Origin: an uncultured Bacilli bacterium
GTDB lineage: Bacteria; Bacillota_I; Bacilli_A; RF39; UBA660
Direction of reading: 5' to 3'
Length of the DNA stretch: 25,533 bases
NCBI GenBank assembly: GCA_910587535.1
Contig: CAJUKM010000020.1
Location: forward strand, 1 to 25,533
Under the pieces are notes generated by a model. The model was not told the origin of the DNA. It worked only from the letters and a program-made list of their open reading frames with translations, and ran no database searches. Positions 15,590 through 23,898 of the stretch are shown piece by piece. The position numbers and the translations under genes are program-made. Numbering within the stretch: position 1 is the first letter of the stretch; each line of letters opens with the position of its first letter.

Positions 15590-17116
15590 ATGCAAAGAAT
15601 TGAAGGTTTTCTAAACTTAGGAAGTATATTCGGAATCAGAGAAGATGCTGATATCCAAAAAATATATTCTATACTGTCTAATAGACGTGATGTCGAAATA
15701 ATAAAGTACAAATATAACAGACAAATACTTCATCTTCGATTTTCGTTTGAAGGGAAGAAATATTTTTTCAAAAGAGAAGCGATCGCAAATATATATGATG
15801 AGTTGTTATATGAAGAGACGTGTGATGAATTAGGGGTAATATGTCTACATCAAGATATAGCTAAGTTGGGCTCTCTAACAGGCGTATTATCCGAATACTA
15901 CGATTTTGCTGATGCAAGTGTCATATGTGGGATGACAGTATTATCAGAATCCGGTTTTGAATGTAGTATTAAAAGTTCAGAAGAGCTAAAAAAAACTTTG
16001 AAAAACAATAACCTCGTCGATATTATATGCGCTTTAAAAATTCGCTATCGAGATAGAGAAAATTGTGACGAAATTGTAAAAAAATTATCCTATAAATTAA
16101 TTAAGATGTTTATAGTAGATGTAATAATGATGGAGCTAGATCGACATCCTAAAAATTGGCAAATAATAGAGTATGCTGATGGAAGGGTAGACTTGTTCCC
16201 GCTTTTCGATAACTGCTGTTTGTCGATTAGTAAACCGTATTGCACCCCCTTAGCGCTTTCTGCCATTAGAGGGAATTGTCAAAGTATAGATACGAACGTT
16301 CAAAATTTTGTAGATCAATTTCCAAAAACTTATAAATATCTATTGTCGAGATATATTGGTGTTATCAGTAGAGAAAGTTTAGAAAAAAAGTTTAGTCGTA
16401 TAGAACGAAAATTTAAATTTACACTACCACAACAAATAAAAGAAACTTATCTAAAATTATACTTAGCTCAGAAAAATTGTTTAGAAAATGTATTAGACAT
16501 TCCCGTTAATTGCAATGTTTATGTGGGATCTTTTGAAGAGATGCTACCTCTTGCAAAAAGAAAAGTCGATGCCTTTAAAGGGTCGATTGGAATAGGCATT
16601 ATTACTCCAAATAAAGCTATATATGTAACAGATGAGACTGGTCAAATAGATAGTCACGAAAGCTTAAAAAAATTAGCATTAAAAAATCTTTTAGGTTTGG
16701 GTAGTCCATATGACATATATGATATGGAACTAGATGAACAACTCGACGACATCGCTGATACTGCTAATGATAATATAGAAGTATACTTAGAATTTAATGA
16801 TACTACTAAAAACCTAGCTGAAATATCCATACCAGCATTTATGACACCGAGTCAAGCACAAGAACTACAAATTCTTGAAGAAAAACTGTATAGACAAGGG
16901 TTTATAATAACCATAAGTTCGACGACTATAGATCCTCTTATTGAAGATTTTGTTGCCTCGCTTATATCGATTGTTCCATCACCTAAAAAGGATTCTATAA
17001 TTGAACAAATTTTGGACTATTATAGAAAAAACGGAAGAATTATTGACTGTGCATACGATGATTTAAAAAAGAACTTTAACATCAAAAGAAGATCGAGCAA
17101 CTCTATTTTTAGTTAA
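15590..17116 (+). CDS. HipA-like kinase-domain protein with unknown C-terminal half
   Basis: A 508-residue cytosolic protein. The first 220 residues look like a HipA-type Ser/Thr kinase: a candidate ATP-binding Lys61 in KKYFFKREA, acidic helix DELLYEET (70-77), hinge-like VLSEYYDF (99-106), catalytic-loop-like MELDRHPKNW (181-190, Asp184 and Asn189) and the metal-binding LFPLFDN (202-208, Asp207). HipA proteins phosphorylate targets such as glutamyl-tRNA synthetase in toxin-antitoxin pairs, but no HipB-like antitoxin is adjacent. Residues about 270-508 are not recognised; they include GSIGIGIITPNKAIYVTD and an Asp/Glu-rich stretch. AGGGG lies eight bases before the ATG. The gene is monocistronic, with its own promoter. 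The kinase call rests on motifs only, and the substrate is unknown. Confidence 0.55.
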   Translation: MQRIEGFLNLGSIFGIREDADIQKIYSILSNRRDVEIIKYKYNRQILHLRFSFEGKKYFFKREAIANIYDELLYEETCDELGVICLHQDIAKLGSLTGVLSEYYDFADASVICGMTVLSESGFECSIKSSEELKKTLKNNNLVDIICALKIRYRDRENCDEIVKKLSYKLIKMFIVDVIMMELDRHPKNWQIIEYADGRVDLFPLFDNCCLSISKPYCTPLALSAIRGNCQSIDTNVQNFVDQFPKTYKYLLSRYIGVISRESLEKKFSRIERKFKFTLPQQIKETYLKLYLAQKNCLENVLDIPVNCNVYVGSFEEMLPLAKRKVDAFKGSIGIGIITPNKAIYVTDETGQIDSHESLKKLALKNLLGLGSPYDIYDMELDEQLDDIADTANDNIEVYLEFNDTTKNLAEISIPAFMTPSQAQELQILEEKLYRQGFIITISSTTIDPLIEDFVASLISIVPSPKKDSIIEQILDYYRKNGRIIDCAYDDLKKNFNIKRRSSNSIFS

Positions 17117-17128
17117 ATTTTTAGAGTC

Positions 17129-17157
17129 TTGATTTATATATACAAATAAATTATAAT
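17129..17157 (+). promoter_or_regulatory. Promoter of rny
   Basis: TTGATT (17129-17134), a 17-base spacer and TATAAT (17152-17157). The predicted transcript start, near 17164, falls within the 5' arm of the leader hairpin. Confidence 0.7.
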
Positions 17158-17158
17158 T

Positions 17159-17191
17159 AAATTGTAGATAAAAAAGTCAAATCTACAATTT
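17159..17191 (+). promoter_or_regulatory. Leader hairpin upstream of rny
   Basis: AAATTGTAGAT (17159-17169) pairs perfectly with ATCTACAATTT (17181-17191) around an 11-base A-rich loop. No T-run follows, so it is not an ordinary terminator. It ends about ten bases before the ribosome site of RNase Y and would put the transcript's 5' end in a stem. A role in mRNA stability or feedback control is inferred. Confidence 0.5.
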
Positions 17192-17210
17192 ATAGAAAGT
17201 GAAGGAAAAT

Positions 17211-18764
17211 ATGGAAATTACAACAGGATCCATATTGTTTCTCATTATTGGATTGATTCTTGGCGTAATTATTGCCTTTATCATAATAGCGATCACTGGC
17301 TTTGGTGCTGGAAAGAGAGCTGAAAAAATTCTTCAAGAAGCTAAGAAAGAAGCTGATAAGCATAGAAGAGACACCCTTTTAGAACTTAAAGAGGAATCTC
17401 ATAAACTCAAATTAGAAGCAGATAGAGAGATTAAAGAGAAAAAAAGCGACTTAATGCTTACAGAAAATCGACTTTTAGATAGGGAAAAATCCTTGGACAA
17501 AAGAGAAGAATTGCTTCAAAAAAGAGACGATGCATTAGAGCAAAAAAATAATAATTTATCTTTAATGCAAAATAAAATCCAAGACAAAGAAGCAAAAATG
17601 GATGAATTGTTAAAAAGCGAGATGGAAAAGTTAGAAAACATTTCTAAGTTTTCGAAAGAAAAAGCTCGTGAATTGATATTGGAGAGAGTAGAAACTTCGA
17701 TGGAAAAAGAAATCTCTGATATGATTAAAGAAAGAGAGCAGAGTGCAAAATTAGAAGCTGATAAAAAAGCTAAAAATATTTTGGTCGAATCGATGCAAAA
17801 ATATTCTAACGACGTTGCAACTGAACAGACAGTGACTACTATAGTTTTGCCGTCTGATGAGATGAAAGGCCGCTTGATCGGTAGAGAAGGAAGAAATATT
17901 CGCACTATCGAATCCGTTACAGGAGTAGATCTCATAATAGATGATACACCAGAAGCTATAGTGATATCTTCATTCGATCCATTTAGAAGAGAAATCGCTC
18001 GAATAACGATAGAAACACTTATAAAAGACGGACGAATACATCCTGCTAGAATAGAAGAGATATACGATAAAGTATGTAAAGACATGAATGCTCGCGTACT
18101 AGAAATAGGAAACGAGACGATTCAAGAGTTAGGACTTACTAAGTTTGATCCAGAATTAGTCACCTTATTAGGTAAATTACATTTCAGAACGAGCTATGGT
18201 CAAAATGCACTGACTCACTCTTTAGAAGTCGCAAGACTTTGTGCTCTTATGGCTGGCGAATTAGGAGAAAATGTCATCCTTGCAAAAAGAGCAGGACTCT
18301 TGCACGACATAGGAAAATCGATAGACTTCGAAATTGAAGGCAGTCACGTCGAAATAGGTGCAACGATCGCAAAGAAATTCCATGAAGATGAAATAGTGTT
18401 AAACTCTATCATGTCTCATCATGGCGATACAGATCCGACAAGCGTGATCTCCTGGTTAGTACAAATTGCTGACACACTAAGTGCTGCGAGACCGGGAGCG
18501 AGAAATGATTCTTTTGAAAATTATATTCAAAGACTAGAACAGTTGGAAACGATTGGAAATTCATTTGAAGGCGTAGATAAATCTTATGCCCTACAGGCTG
18601 GTAGAGAGTTGAGAGTAATGGTAAAACCCGATATGGTAGATGACCTATCTAGTTTCAAAATTGCAAGAGATTTAAAAAATAAAATAGAAGAAGAAATGCA
18701 ATATCCTGGTACGATTAAAATTACCGTAATCAGAGAAACTCGCGCTCAAGAGGAAGCTAAATAA
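17211..18764 (+). CDS. rny: Ribonuclease Y
   Basis: Membrane-anchored endoribonuclease that starts mRNA decay in Gram-positive bacteria. The 517-residue protein has an N-terminal membrane helix (about 7-30), a long charged coiled coil (about 35-200), a KH RNA-binding domain with GRLIGREGRN (220-229), and an HD metal-dependent nuclease domain with HDIGK (365-369) and MSHHGD further on, ending in the conserved C-terminal region. Length is normal. ATG 17211 is chosen over GTG 17199, because GAAGGA lies between them. A perfect hairpin sits in the short leader, and a terminator overlaps the stop. Confidence 0.97.
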   Translation: MEITTGSILFLIIGLILGVIIAFIIIAITGFGAGKRAEKILQEAKKEADKHRRDTLLELKEESHKLKLEADREIKEKKSDLMLTENRLLDREKSLDKREELLQKRDDALEQKNNNLSLMQNKIQDKEAKMDELLKSEMEKLENISKFSKEKARELILERVETSMEKEISDMIKEREQSAKLEADKKAKNILVESMQKYSNDVATEQTVTTIVLPSDEMKGRLIGREGRNIRTIESVTGVDLIIDDTPEAIVISSFDPFRREIARITIETLIKDGRIHPARIEEIYDKVCKDMNARVLEIGNETIQELGLTKFDPELVTLLGKLHFRTSYGQNALTHSLEVARLCALMAGELGENVILAKRAGLLHDIGKSIDFEIEGSHVEIGATIAKKFHEDEIVLNSIMSHHGDTDPTSVISWLVQIADTLSAARPGARNDSFENYIQRLEQLETIGNSFEGVDKSYALQAGRELRVMVKPDMVDDLSSFKIARDLKNKIEEEMQYPGTIKITVIRETRAQEEAK

Positions 18765-18776
18765 GCTTCTTTTTTC
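18751..18776 (+). terminator. Intrinsic terminator of rny
   Basis: GAAGCT (18753-18758) pairs with AGCTTC (18764-18769) around AAATA, extended by an A-T and a G-T pair, and followed by a T-run. The stop codon is in the loop region. Confidence 0.85.
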
Positions 18777-18835
18777 TTGAAAATATAGGGGTAATGTGGT
18801 ATCCTTAGATAGAATAGAGAATACAGAATTCGACA

Positions 18836-18863
18836 CAGTTCCGGATAGAATGTGTACTATAAT
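18836..18863 (+). promoter_or_regulatory. Possible promoter region of the four-gene surface array
   Basis: In the 152-base gap before the array, TATAAT at 18858-18863 is a good -10 box, but no convincing -35 lies 17 bases upstream. The nearby AGTTCCGGATA (18837-18847) resembles AGTCCGGATA in the tandem repeats before the first surface gene and may be a regulator site. The downstream leader contains an imperfect inverted repeat (GTACTATA near 18855 and TATAAGTAC near 18882). Confidence 0.4.
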
Positions 18864-18916
18864 TTAAACAGAAAAATAGTAGTATAAGTACTCTAAAAAT
18901 GATAAGAGGCAAGTTT

Positions 18917-20488
18917 ATGGAAGAAAGAAATAATAGAAAAAAGATATTTATTTTAGGGTTATGTGCGATTACATTAGTACTCGCAAGTACTTTAGGAACA
19001 TATGCCTACTTTATGACTAATTTGGGTAGAGAAGAAAAACAGGAATTAACCATCACTTCCGGATTACTTGCTTTAATATTCGAAGATAATTCTGATGGAA
19101 TAAATGCATCTCTTTCGTTAGGTGAAAGCGTAACAAAGGAATTCAAAATCAGAAACACTGGAACAGAAGATGTGACGACTAATATACTATTTAGTAATTT
19201 ATTAAATACATTTCTGAGTGAATCACTTTCATACACATTAGAATATAGAACAAGTGAAGAAGGAAAATGGACAAGAGTAGAAACAGTAGGTAAAAATGTT
19301 CCATTATCGGTAATCTCTAGCGATCGAAATCTAGCAAAAAATTTAATCATTCCAGCAGAAGAAACTTATTACTACAAACTAACTATTACATTTAATGATT
19401 TAGATATAAACCAAAACAAAGATATAGATGCGATTTTTGCCAGTAAATTTAAAATAGGAAATGCAACGTTCGATCCAAGTTTTGTACCAGTTACTGTAAT
19501 GTCTATTTTAAATGGCCAACCAGTAAAAGGTATAAATGAAGGAACACCAAACTTTGTTTCGGCCGCAACGACAGATGAAGGAATATTCGCGATGGAAGAC
19601 GACTATGGAATGAGTTACTATTATCGCGGAGCAGTGACGAATAACTATGTTAAATTTGCAGGATTCTACTGGAGAATCATTAGAATAAATGGAGATGGGA
19701 GTCTCAGGATCATATATGATGGAAAACAAGGATACGCAAATGGAACAAGTGATACAGGAAGATTAGCATATACAGGAAAAGCATTCAATGCACAATATAA
19801 TGATAACAAATATGTGGGTTGGATGTTCGGGGGAGCACAAGGAGTAGCAAGTACATCAAAGACTCAGGCCCAAACGAATACGACGAATTCAGATTTAAAG
19901 ACATTAGTAGATTCATGGTACAAAACGAATATAGTAGATAAGAATTTAGGAGATAGGGTAGCAGACGTAATATTCTGTAACGATAGAACAACACCAGGAA
20001 AAGATGCAACAGGGTTAAGTACTGATACAGGATTAGGATATGGAAAGAATATAACGGCATATGGGGCCACGGCAAGAGTAGGAGGACCATGGCAGACAGC
20101 AATAACTCAACCGAGGTTTACATGCTCACAGAAGAACGATGCATTTACAGTGAGTGATGAGACTAAAGGAAACGGGGACTTAACATATCCAGTAGGTCTC
20201 ATCACAGCAGATGAAATATTAGCGGCGGGAAGTGGAAATCATGCTACGATCAACTCGAGTTATTATCTATATAAAGGATCATGGTATTGGTCGCTCTCAC
20301 CTTGTTATTTTAGCAGTGCGAATTCTTTTGTATTTGATGTGAGTAGCTCTGGCAAGCTCGACCACTATTATGTTGACCGAATCGGTGCCGTTACACCTGT
20401 TATCAATCTGAAAGCCAAATATGTAAGTACTTTAAAAGGTATTGGAACTATAGACGATCCATATAGAGATTCTAACGATACTTTATAG
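18917..20488 (+). CDS. SipW-signal TasA-like surface protein, array copy 1
   Basis: A 523-residue secreted protein, probably cell-surface or fibre-forming. Residues 1-36 form a SipW-type signal (NRKKIF, hydrophobic core, then LGTYAYFMTN). Residues about 40-185 are TasA/camelysin-like: GLLALIFEDNSDGINASLSL, GESVTKEFKIRNTGTE, then ITFNDLDINQN with FASKFKI. From about residue 210 comes a shared adhesin-like domain (TTDEGIFAMEDDYG, YYYRG, FYWRIIRINGDGS, WMFGG, FCNDR, CSQKNDAF, LTYPVGLITADEI). The segment 455-500 (SWYWS to PVINL) resembles the C-type-lectin/formylglycine-enzyme variable region, and the tail ends GTIDDPYRDSNDTL. No LPXTG or C-terminal membrane anchor. ATG 18917 is chosen over 18899 because AGAGG lies seven bases upstream. 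First of four closely spaced genes. Confidence 0.8.
   Translation: MEERNNRKKIFILGLCAITLVLASTLGTYAYFMTNLGREEKQELTITSGLLALIFEDNSDGINASLSLGESVTKEFKIRNTGTEDVTTNILFSNLLNTFLSESLSYTLEYRTSEEGKWTRVETVGKNVPLSVISSDRNLAKNLIIPAEETYYYKLTITFNDLDINQNKDIDAIFASKFKIGNATFDPSFVPVTVMSILNGQPVKGINEGTPNFVSAATTDEGIFAMEDDYGMSYYYRGAVTNNYVKFAGFYWRIIRINGDGSLRIIYDGKQGYANGTSDTGRLAYTGKAFNAQYNDNKYVGWMFGGAQGVASTSKTQAQTNTTNSDLKTLVDSWYKTNIVDKNLGDRVADVIFCNDRTTPGKDATGLSTDTGLGYGKNITAYGATARVGGPWQTAITQPRFTCSQKNDAFTVSDETKGNGDLTYPVGLITADEILAAGSGNHATINSSYYLYKGSWYWSLSPCYFSSANSFVFDVSSSGKLDHYYVDRIGAVTPVINLKAKYVSTLKGIGTIDDPYRDSNDTL
20291..20395 (+). other. Adenine-depleted hypervariable segment in array copy 1
   Basis: Between invariant WYWS and PVINL codons, the aligned copies 1 and 2 differ at most exposed-type positions while keeping V, F, G and L at regular spacing. 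By hand count adenine is 24 of 120 bases (20%) over 20291-20410 but 43 of 120 (36%) over 20161-20280. See the finding on diversity-generating retroelements. Confidence 0.6.
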
Positions 20489-20503
20489 AAAAATTTGATA
20501 ATT

Positions 20504-22063
20504 ATGATAGATAAAACAAAAGACAATAGAAAAAAGATATTTATTTTGGGGTTATGTGCGATAACAATAGTACTTGCTAGTACACTTGGAACATATGCCT
20601 ACTTCATGACTAATTTAGGTAGAGAAGAGAAGCAAGAATTAACCGTTACCACTGGAACTCTAGCTTTAGTATTCGAAGATAATTCAGATGGAATAAATGC
20701 GACTCTTTCATTAGGCGAAAGTGTGACGAAAGAATTTAAAATAAGAAACACAGGAACACAGGAAGTCACGACTAATATGTTATTTAGCGAAATGACAAAT
20801 ACCTACATGGAAGAATCTCTATCGTATAGATTAGAATACAGAACATTCGTCGATGGAGAATGGTCTAATGTCGAAACTACAAATAGTAATGTTCCTCAAT
20901 CTAGGAAGTCAGCAGAAAAGAATTTAGCCACAAATTTGAATATTCCGGCAGGAGTCACCTATTACTACAAACTGACTATTACGTTTAATGATCTAGATAT
21001 AAATCAGAACGAAGATATAGACGCAATATTTGCAAGCAAGTTTAAAATAGGCGAAGCAATCTCTCCCTCAAAAGAAACGTTAAATTATCTAGAAGTAGTT
21101 GTCAATAAAACAACACCAAATTTTGCAGAGCCCGCAACGACTGATGAAGGAATCTTTGCATTAGAGGATGATTACGGAACTAGTTATTACTATCGTGGAG
21201 CAGTAACCAATAACTATGTCAAATTTGGAGATTTCTATTGGAGAATCATCAGAATAAATGGAGATGGAAGTTTAAGAATCATATATGATGGAACGCATGG
21301 TTATGCAAACGGAGTATCAAATACAGGAAGATCAGCATATATAGGGAAATCATTCAATGCTAAATATAATGATGCGAAGTATCCAGGCTGGATGTTTGGA
21401 GGAGTACAAGGCGAGCCGAGTACATCAAAAGAGCAAGCCCAGACTAATGAAACAAATTCTGATATGAAAAATCTAGTAGACTCATGGTATAAGACGAATA
21501 TAGCAGATAAGAATTTAGGAGATAAGGTAGCAGATGTGATATTCTGTAATGATAGAACGACTCCAGGAAAAGAAGAAACGGGTCACCCAAATGATACAGG
21601 CTTAGGTTATGGACAAAATGCTACAGCATACGGAGCAATGGCAAGAACGAATGTTTATAATACAGATGTAAACAAAATGAGAACGATATTTACATGTCCA
21701 CAAAAGAACGACGCATTTACAGTAAGTGACAAAAAAAAAGGAAACGGTGACTTAACGTATCCAGTAGGATTGATTACAGCTGATGAGATAGTAGCAGCAG
21801 GAAGTGGAAAGTATAATACATCAAACTCAAGTTATTACCTTCATAAGGGATCATGGTATTGGTCGTTCTCCTCTTACTTTTTCGGTGGGACATATTCTAG
21901 TGTGTTTTGTGTTGGTGGCACAGGTCAGCTCAACAACATGCGTGTCGATAATGCTGGCGGCACTGTTGCTCCAGTAATAAACCTAAAGCCAGAATATGTA
22001 AAAACCATGATAGGTGATGGAACTATCAATAATCCTTATAGAGATATAAACGATATTTTATAG
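20504..22063 (+). CDS. SipW-signal TasA-like surface protein, array copy 2
   Basis: A 519-residue secreted protein, closest to copy 1, with the same signal (RKKIFILGLCAIT to LGTYAYFMTN), TasA-like domain and C-terminal domain. It shares the conserved FCNDRTTPG and CPQKNDAFTV cysteines with its siblings and has a Ser/Gly/Asn-rich variable segment after GSWYWS, ending in PVINLKPEYV. The tail is NPYRDINDIL. ATG 20504 is preferred over the upstream TTG 20495. It starts 15 bases after the copy-1 stop, with only a weak GATAATT before it, so translation probably depends on coupling. A role in adhesion or biofilm matrix is inferred from TasA relatives; no SipW peptidase gene is in the window. Confidence 0.8.
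   Translation: MIDKTKDNRKKIFILGLCAITIVLASTLGTYAYFMTNLGREEKQELTVTTGTLALVFEDNSDGINATLSLGESVTKEFKIRNTGTQEVTTNMLFSEMTNTYMEESLSYRLEYRTFVDGEWSNVETTNSNVPQSRKSAEKNLATNLNIPAGVTYYYKLTITFNDLDINQNEDIDAIFASKFKIGEAISPSKETLNYLEVVVNKTTPNFAEPATTDEGIFALEDDYGTSYYYRGAVTNNYVKFGDFYWRIIRINGDGSLRIIYDGTHGYANGVSNTGRSAYIGKSFNAKYNDAKYPGWMFGGVQGEPSTSKEQAQTNETNSDMKNLVDSWYKTNIADKNLGDKVADVIFCNDRTTPGKEETGHPNDTGLGYGQNATAYGAMARTNVYNTDVNKMRTIFTCPQKNDAFTVSDKKKGNGDLTYPVGLITADEIVAAGSGKYNTSNSSYYLHKGSWYWSFSSYFFGGTYSSVFCVGGTGQLNNMRVDNAGGTVAPVINLKPEYVKTMIGDGTINNPYRDINDIL
21866..21970 (+). other. Adenine-depleted hypervariable segment in array copy 2
   Basis: It corresponds position for position, with one single-codon gap, to the variable segment of copy 1. 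By hand count adenine is 22 of 120 bases (18%) over 21861-21980 against 43 of 120 (36%) over 21741-21860. The stretch TTTTTCGGTGGGACATATTC and its neighbours are rich in T and G, unlike the rest of the gene. Confidence 0.6.
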
Positions 22064-22078
22064 AAAAGTGTGATAAAT

Positions 22079-23884
22079 ATGAATGAAAAAAGAAAGAACA
22101 TGATAATCCTTACAGTATGTGCAATAACTTTGATGCTCGCAAGTATCTTAGGAACATACGCTTACTTCATGTCCAATATAAATAACGATAGCAGACAGGA
22201 AGCAGAAGTCGATACTGGTACTATGAGGTTAAGATTTGCCGATAACGGTGAAGGCATAAATGCTAAGTTGATGTTAGGTGAATCAATAACAAAGAAGTTC
22301 ACATTAGAGAATACTGGAACACTAGATGCAACAGTATCTATAGAGTGGTTAGATATGATAAACACGTATACAGAAGGAAGTCTTACCTATATTCTTTCAT
22401 ATTCAGAAACAGAGGATGGTGAATATACTGAAGTAGTGTCTTCGACAAACGTACCGACATCTAGTACAGCATTCACAAGTACATTAGTACCTGATATAAC
22501 TATTCCAGTAGGAAAGACTTACTATTATAATTTAGAAATAACCTTAAATAATTTAAACGATGTAGATCAAACAGAAGATTTAAACGCAAGTTTTTCTACG
22601 AAGTTCATAGTGAATCAGCCTTCTACAAATAGGAAATATACTTTAACGATAGATCCCAATGGCGGGACTATAAACGGATCTAGTGAAATAAAGACTTTAA
22701 GTATGAACGTAGGAGACACTTACGAATTAGGAACGAACGATACAACTGGATATAGAAAATTTGAAGGATGGATTGTATCAGGATATGATAGTTCGATAAA
22801 GGATACAACAGTAACTATAGGAAAGTCAAATGTAAAAGTTATAGCAAAATATGGAAGTTTTAAAATACAAGATGCTATAAAAGATATTGAAAATGGAGAA
22901 ATTCCAAAGTATGTAAATACTACAAAGCCAAACTTCTTAGCTCCAGCAACAACTGATGAAGGTATCTTTGCTTTAGAAGATGACTATGGAACTAGTTATT
23001 ATTACCGAGGAGCAGCCGAAAACAACTACGTAAAATTTGGAGATTTCTATTGGAGAATTATCAGGATAAATGGAGATGGAAGTCTTAAAATTATATATGA
23101 TGGAACATATGGACATGAGAATGGAGATGCTTCATCAGATAAAGTTATAAGTATTAGTACTAATTGGAACAGTTTTGGGGATGATGCAAAATATGTTGGC
23201 TGGATGTTTGGTGGAACCCAAGGACAAGCAAGTGCCTCAAAAGAGCAAGCTCAAATTAACGAAACGAATTCAGACTTAAAGACACTAGTAGATGCATGGT
23301 ATAAGACAAACATAGTTGATAATAACTTGAGTGATAAGATAGCTGATACAATATTCTGTAATGATAGAAGTACAGCATCTGAAAATGAAGCTTGGTGGCA
23401 TAAAGATACCAAGAAAGGTTTTGGGAAAAATCCTACTGCATATGGTTATTATGGTCGATATGCTGGTGACATAGCAGGAACATCTTGGAATTCAAATGCA
23501 ACTCCTTTACTTAAGTGTCCACAAAAAAACGATGCCTTTACAGTTAATGATGAGAAATTGGGAAACGGGGACTTAACGTATCCAGTTGGACTAATTACAT
23601 TCGATGAAGTATTAGCAGTAGGAAGTGGACTTGATAATGAGAACATAAATTACTTTTTATATAATTCTGAATTTGAGCAGTGGACGATGACTCCTACAGT
23701 TATGGATACTACGCTCATTGCTTTTGTTGCTTCCATAACCAAAAATGGTCCTTATAATATAAGTAATGTTTTAAAAAAATTATCCGTCAAACCTGTGATT
23801 AATCTTGATAAAAAGTATGTAAAAACCATGATAGGTGATGGCACTATCAATAATCCTTATAGAGACTCTAACGATACCTTATAG
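22079..23884 (+). CDS. SipW-signal TasA-like surface protein with inserted repeat, array copy 3
   Basis: A 601-residue secreted protein. The signal is KRKNMIILTV to LGTYAYFMSN, followed by a TasA-like domain of a second type (EAEVDTGTMRLRF, LGESITKKFTLENTGTLDAT) shared with copy 4 and the gene at 86. Unlike copies 1-2 it has an inserted Listeria-Bacteroides-type repeat (YTLTIDPNGGTINGSSE, then GYRKFEGWIVSG). The C-terminal adhesin-like domain keeps FCNDRS and CPQKNDAFTV, but its variable segment after EQWTMTP is unrelated in sequence and not adenine-poor, before KPVINL. The tail GTINNPYRDSNDTL matches copy 1. ATG 22079 is preferred over GTG 22070, with GTGATA before it, 15 bases after the previous stop. 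Confidence 0.8.
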   Translation: MNEKRKNMIILTVCAITLMLASILGTYAYFMSNINNDSRQEAEVDTGTMRLRFADNGEGINAKLMLGESITKKFTLENTGTLDATVSIEWLDMINTYTEGSLTYILSYSETEDGEYTEVVSSTNVPTSSTAFTSTLVPDITIPVGKTYYYNLEITLNNLNDVDQTEDLNASFSTKFIVNQPSTNRKYTLTIDPNGGTINGSSEIKTLSMNVGDTYELGTNDTTGYRKFEGWIVSGYDSSIKDTTVTIGKSNVKVIAKYGSFKIQDAIKDIENGEIPKYVNTTKPNFLAPATTDEGIFALEDDYGTSYYYRGAAENNYVKFGDFYWRIIRINGDGSLKIIYDGTYGHENGDASSDKVISISTNWNSFGDDAKYVGWMFGGTQGQASASKEQAQINETNSDLKTLVDAWYKTNIVDNNLSDKIADTIFCNDRSTASENEAWWHKDTKKGFGKNPTAYGYYGRYAGDIAGTSWNSNATPLLKCPQKNDAFTVNDEKLGNGDLTYPVGLITFDEVLAVGSGLDNENINYFLYNSEFEQWTMTPTVMDTTLIAFVASITKNGPYNISNVLKKLSVKPVINLDKKYVKTMIGDGTINNPYRDSNDTL

Positions 23885-23898
23885 AAACGAGCGATAAT

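Noticed and set aside
17516..18085. Minus-strand open frame of 189 residues
   Set aside because: It is opposite the coiled-coil and KH region of RNase Y, where low-complexity A-rich coding keeps the reverse strand open.
20291..21980. A complete diversity-generating retroelement
   Set aside because: No reverse transcriptase, accessory protein or template repeat was found in the window; only target-like genes are present. It is kept as a hypothesis in the findings.
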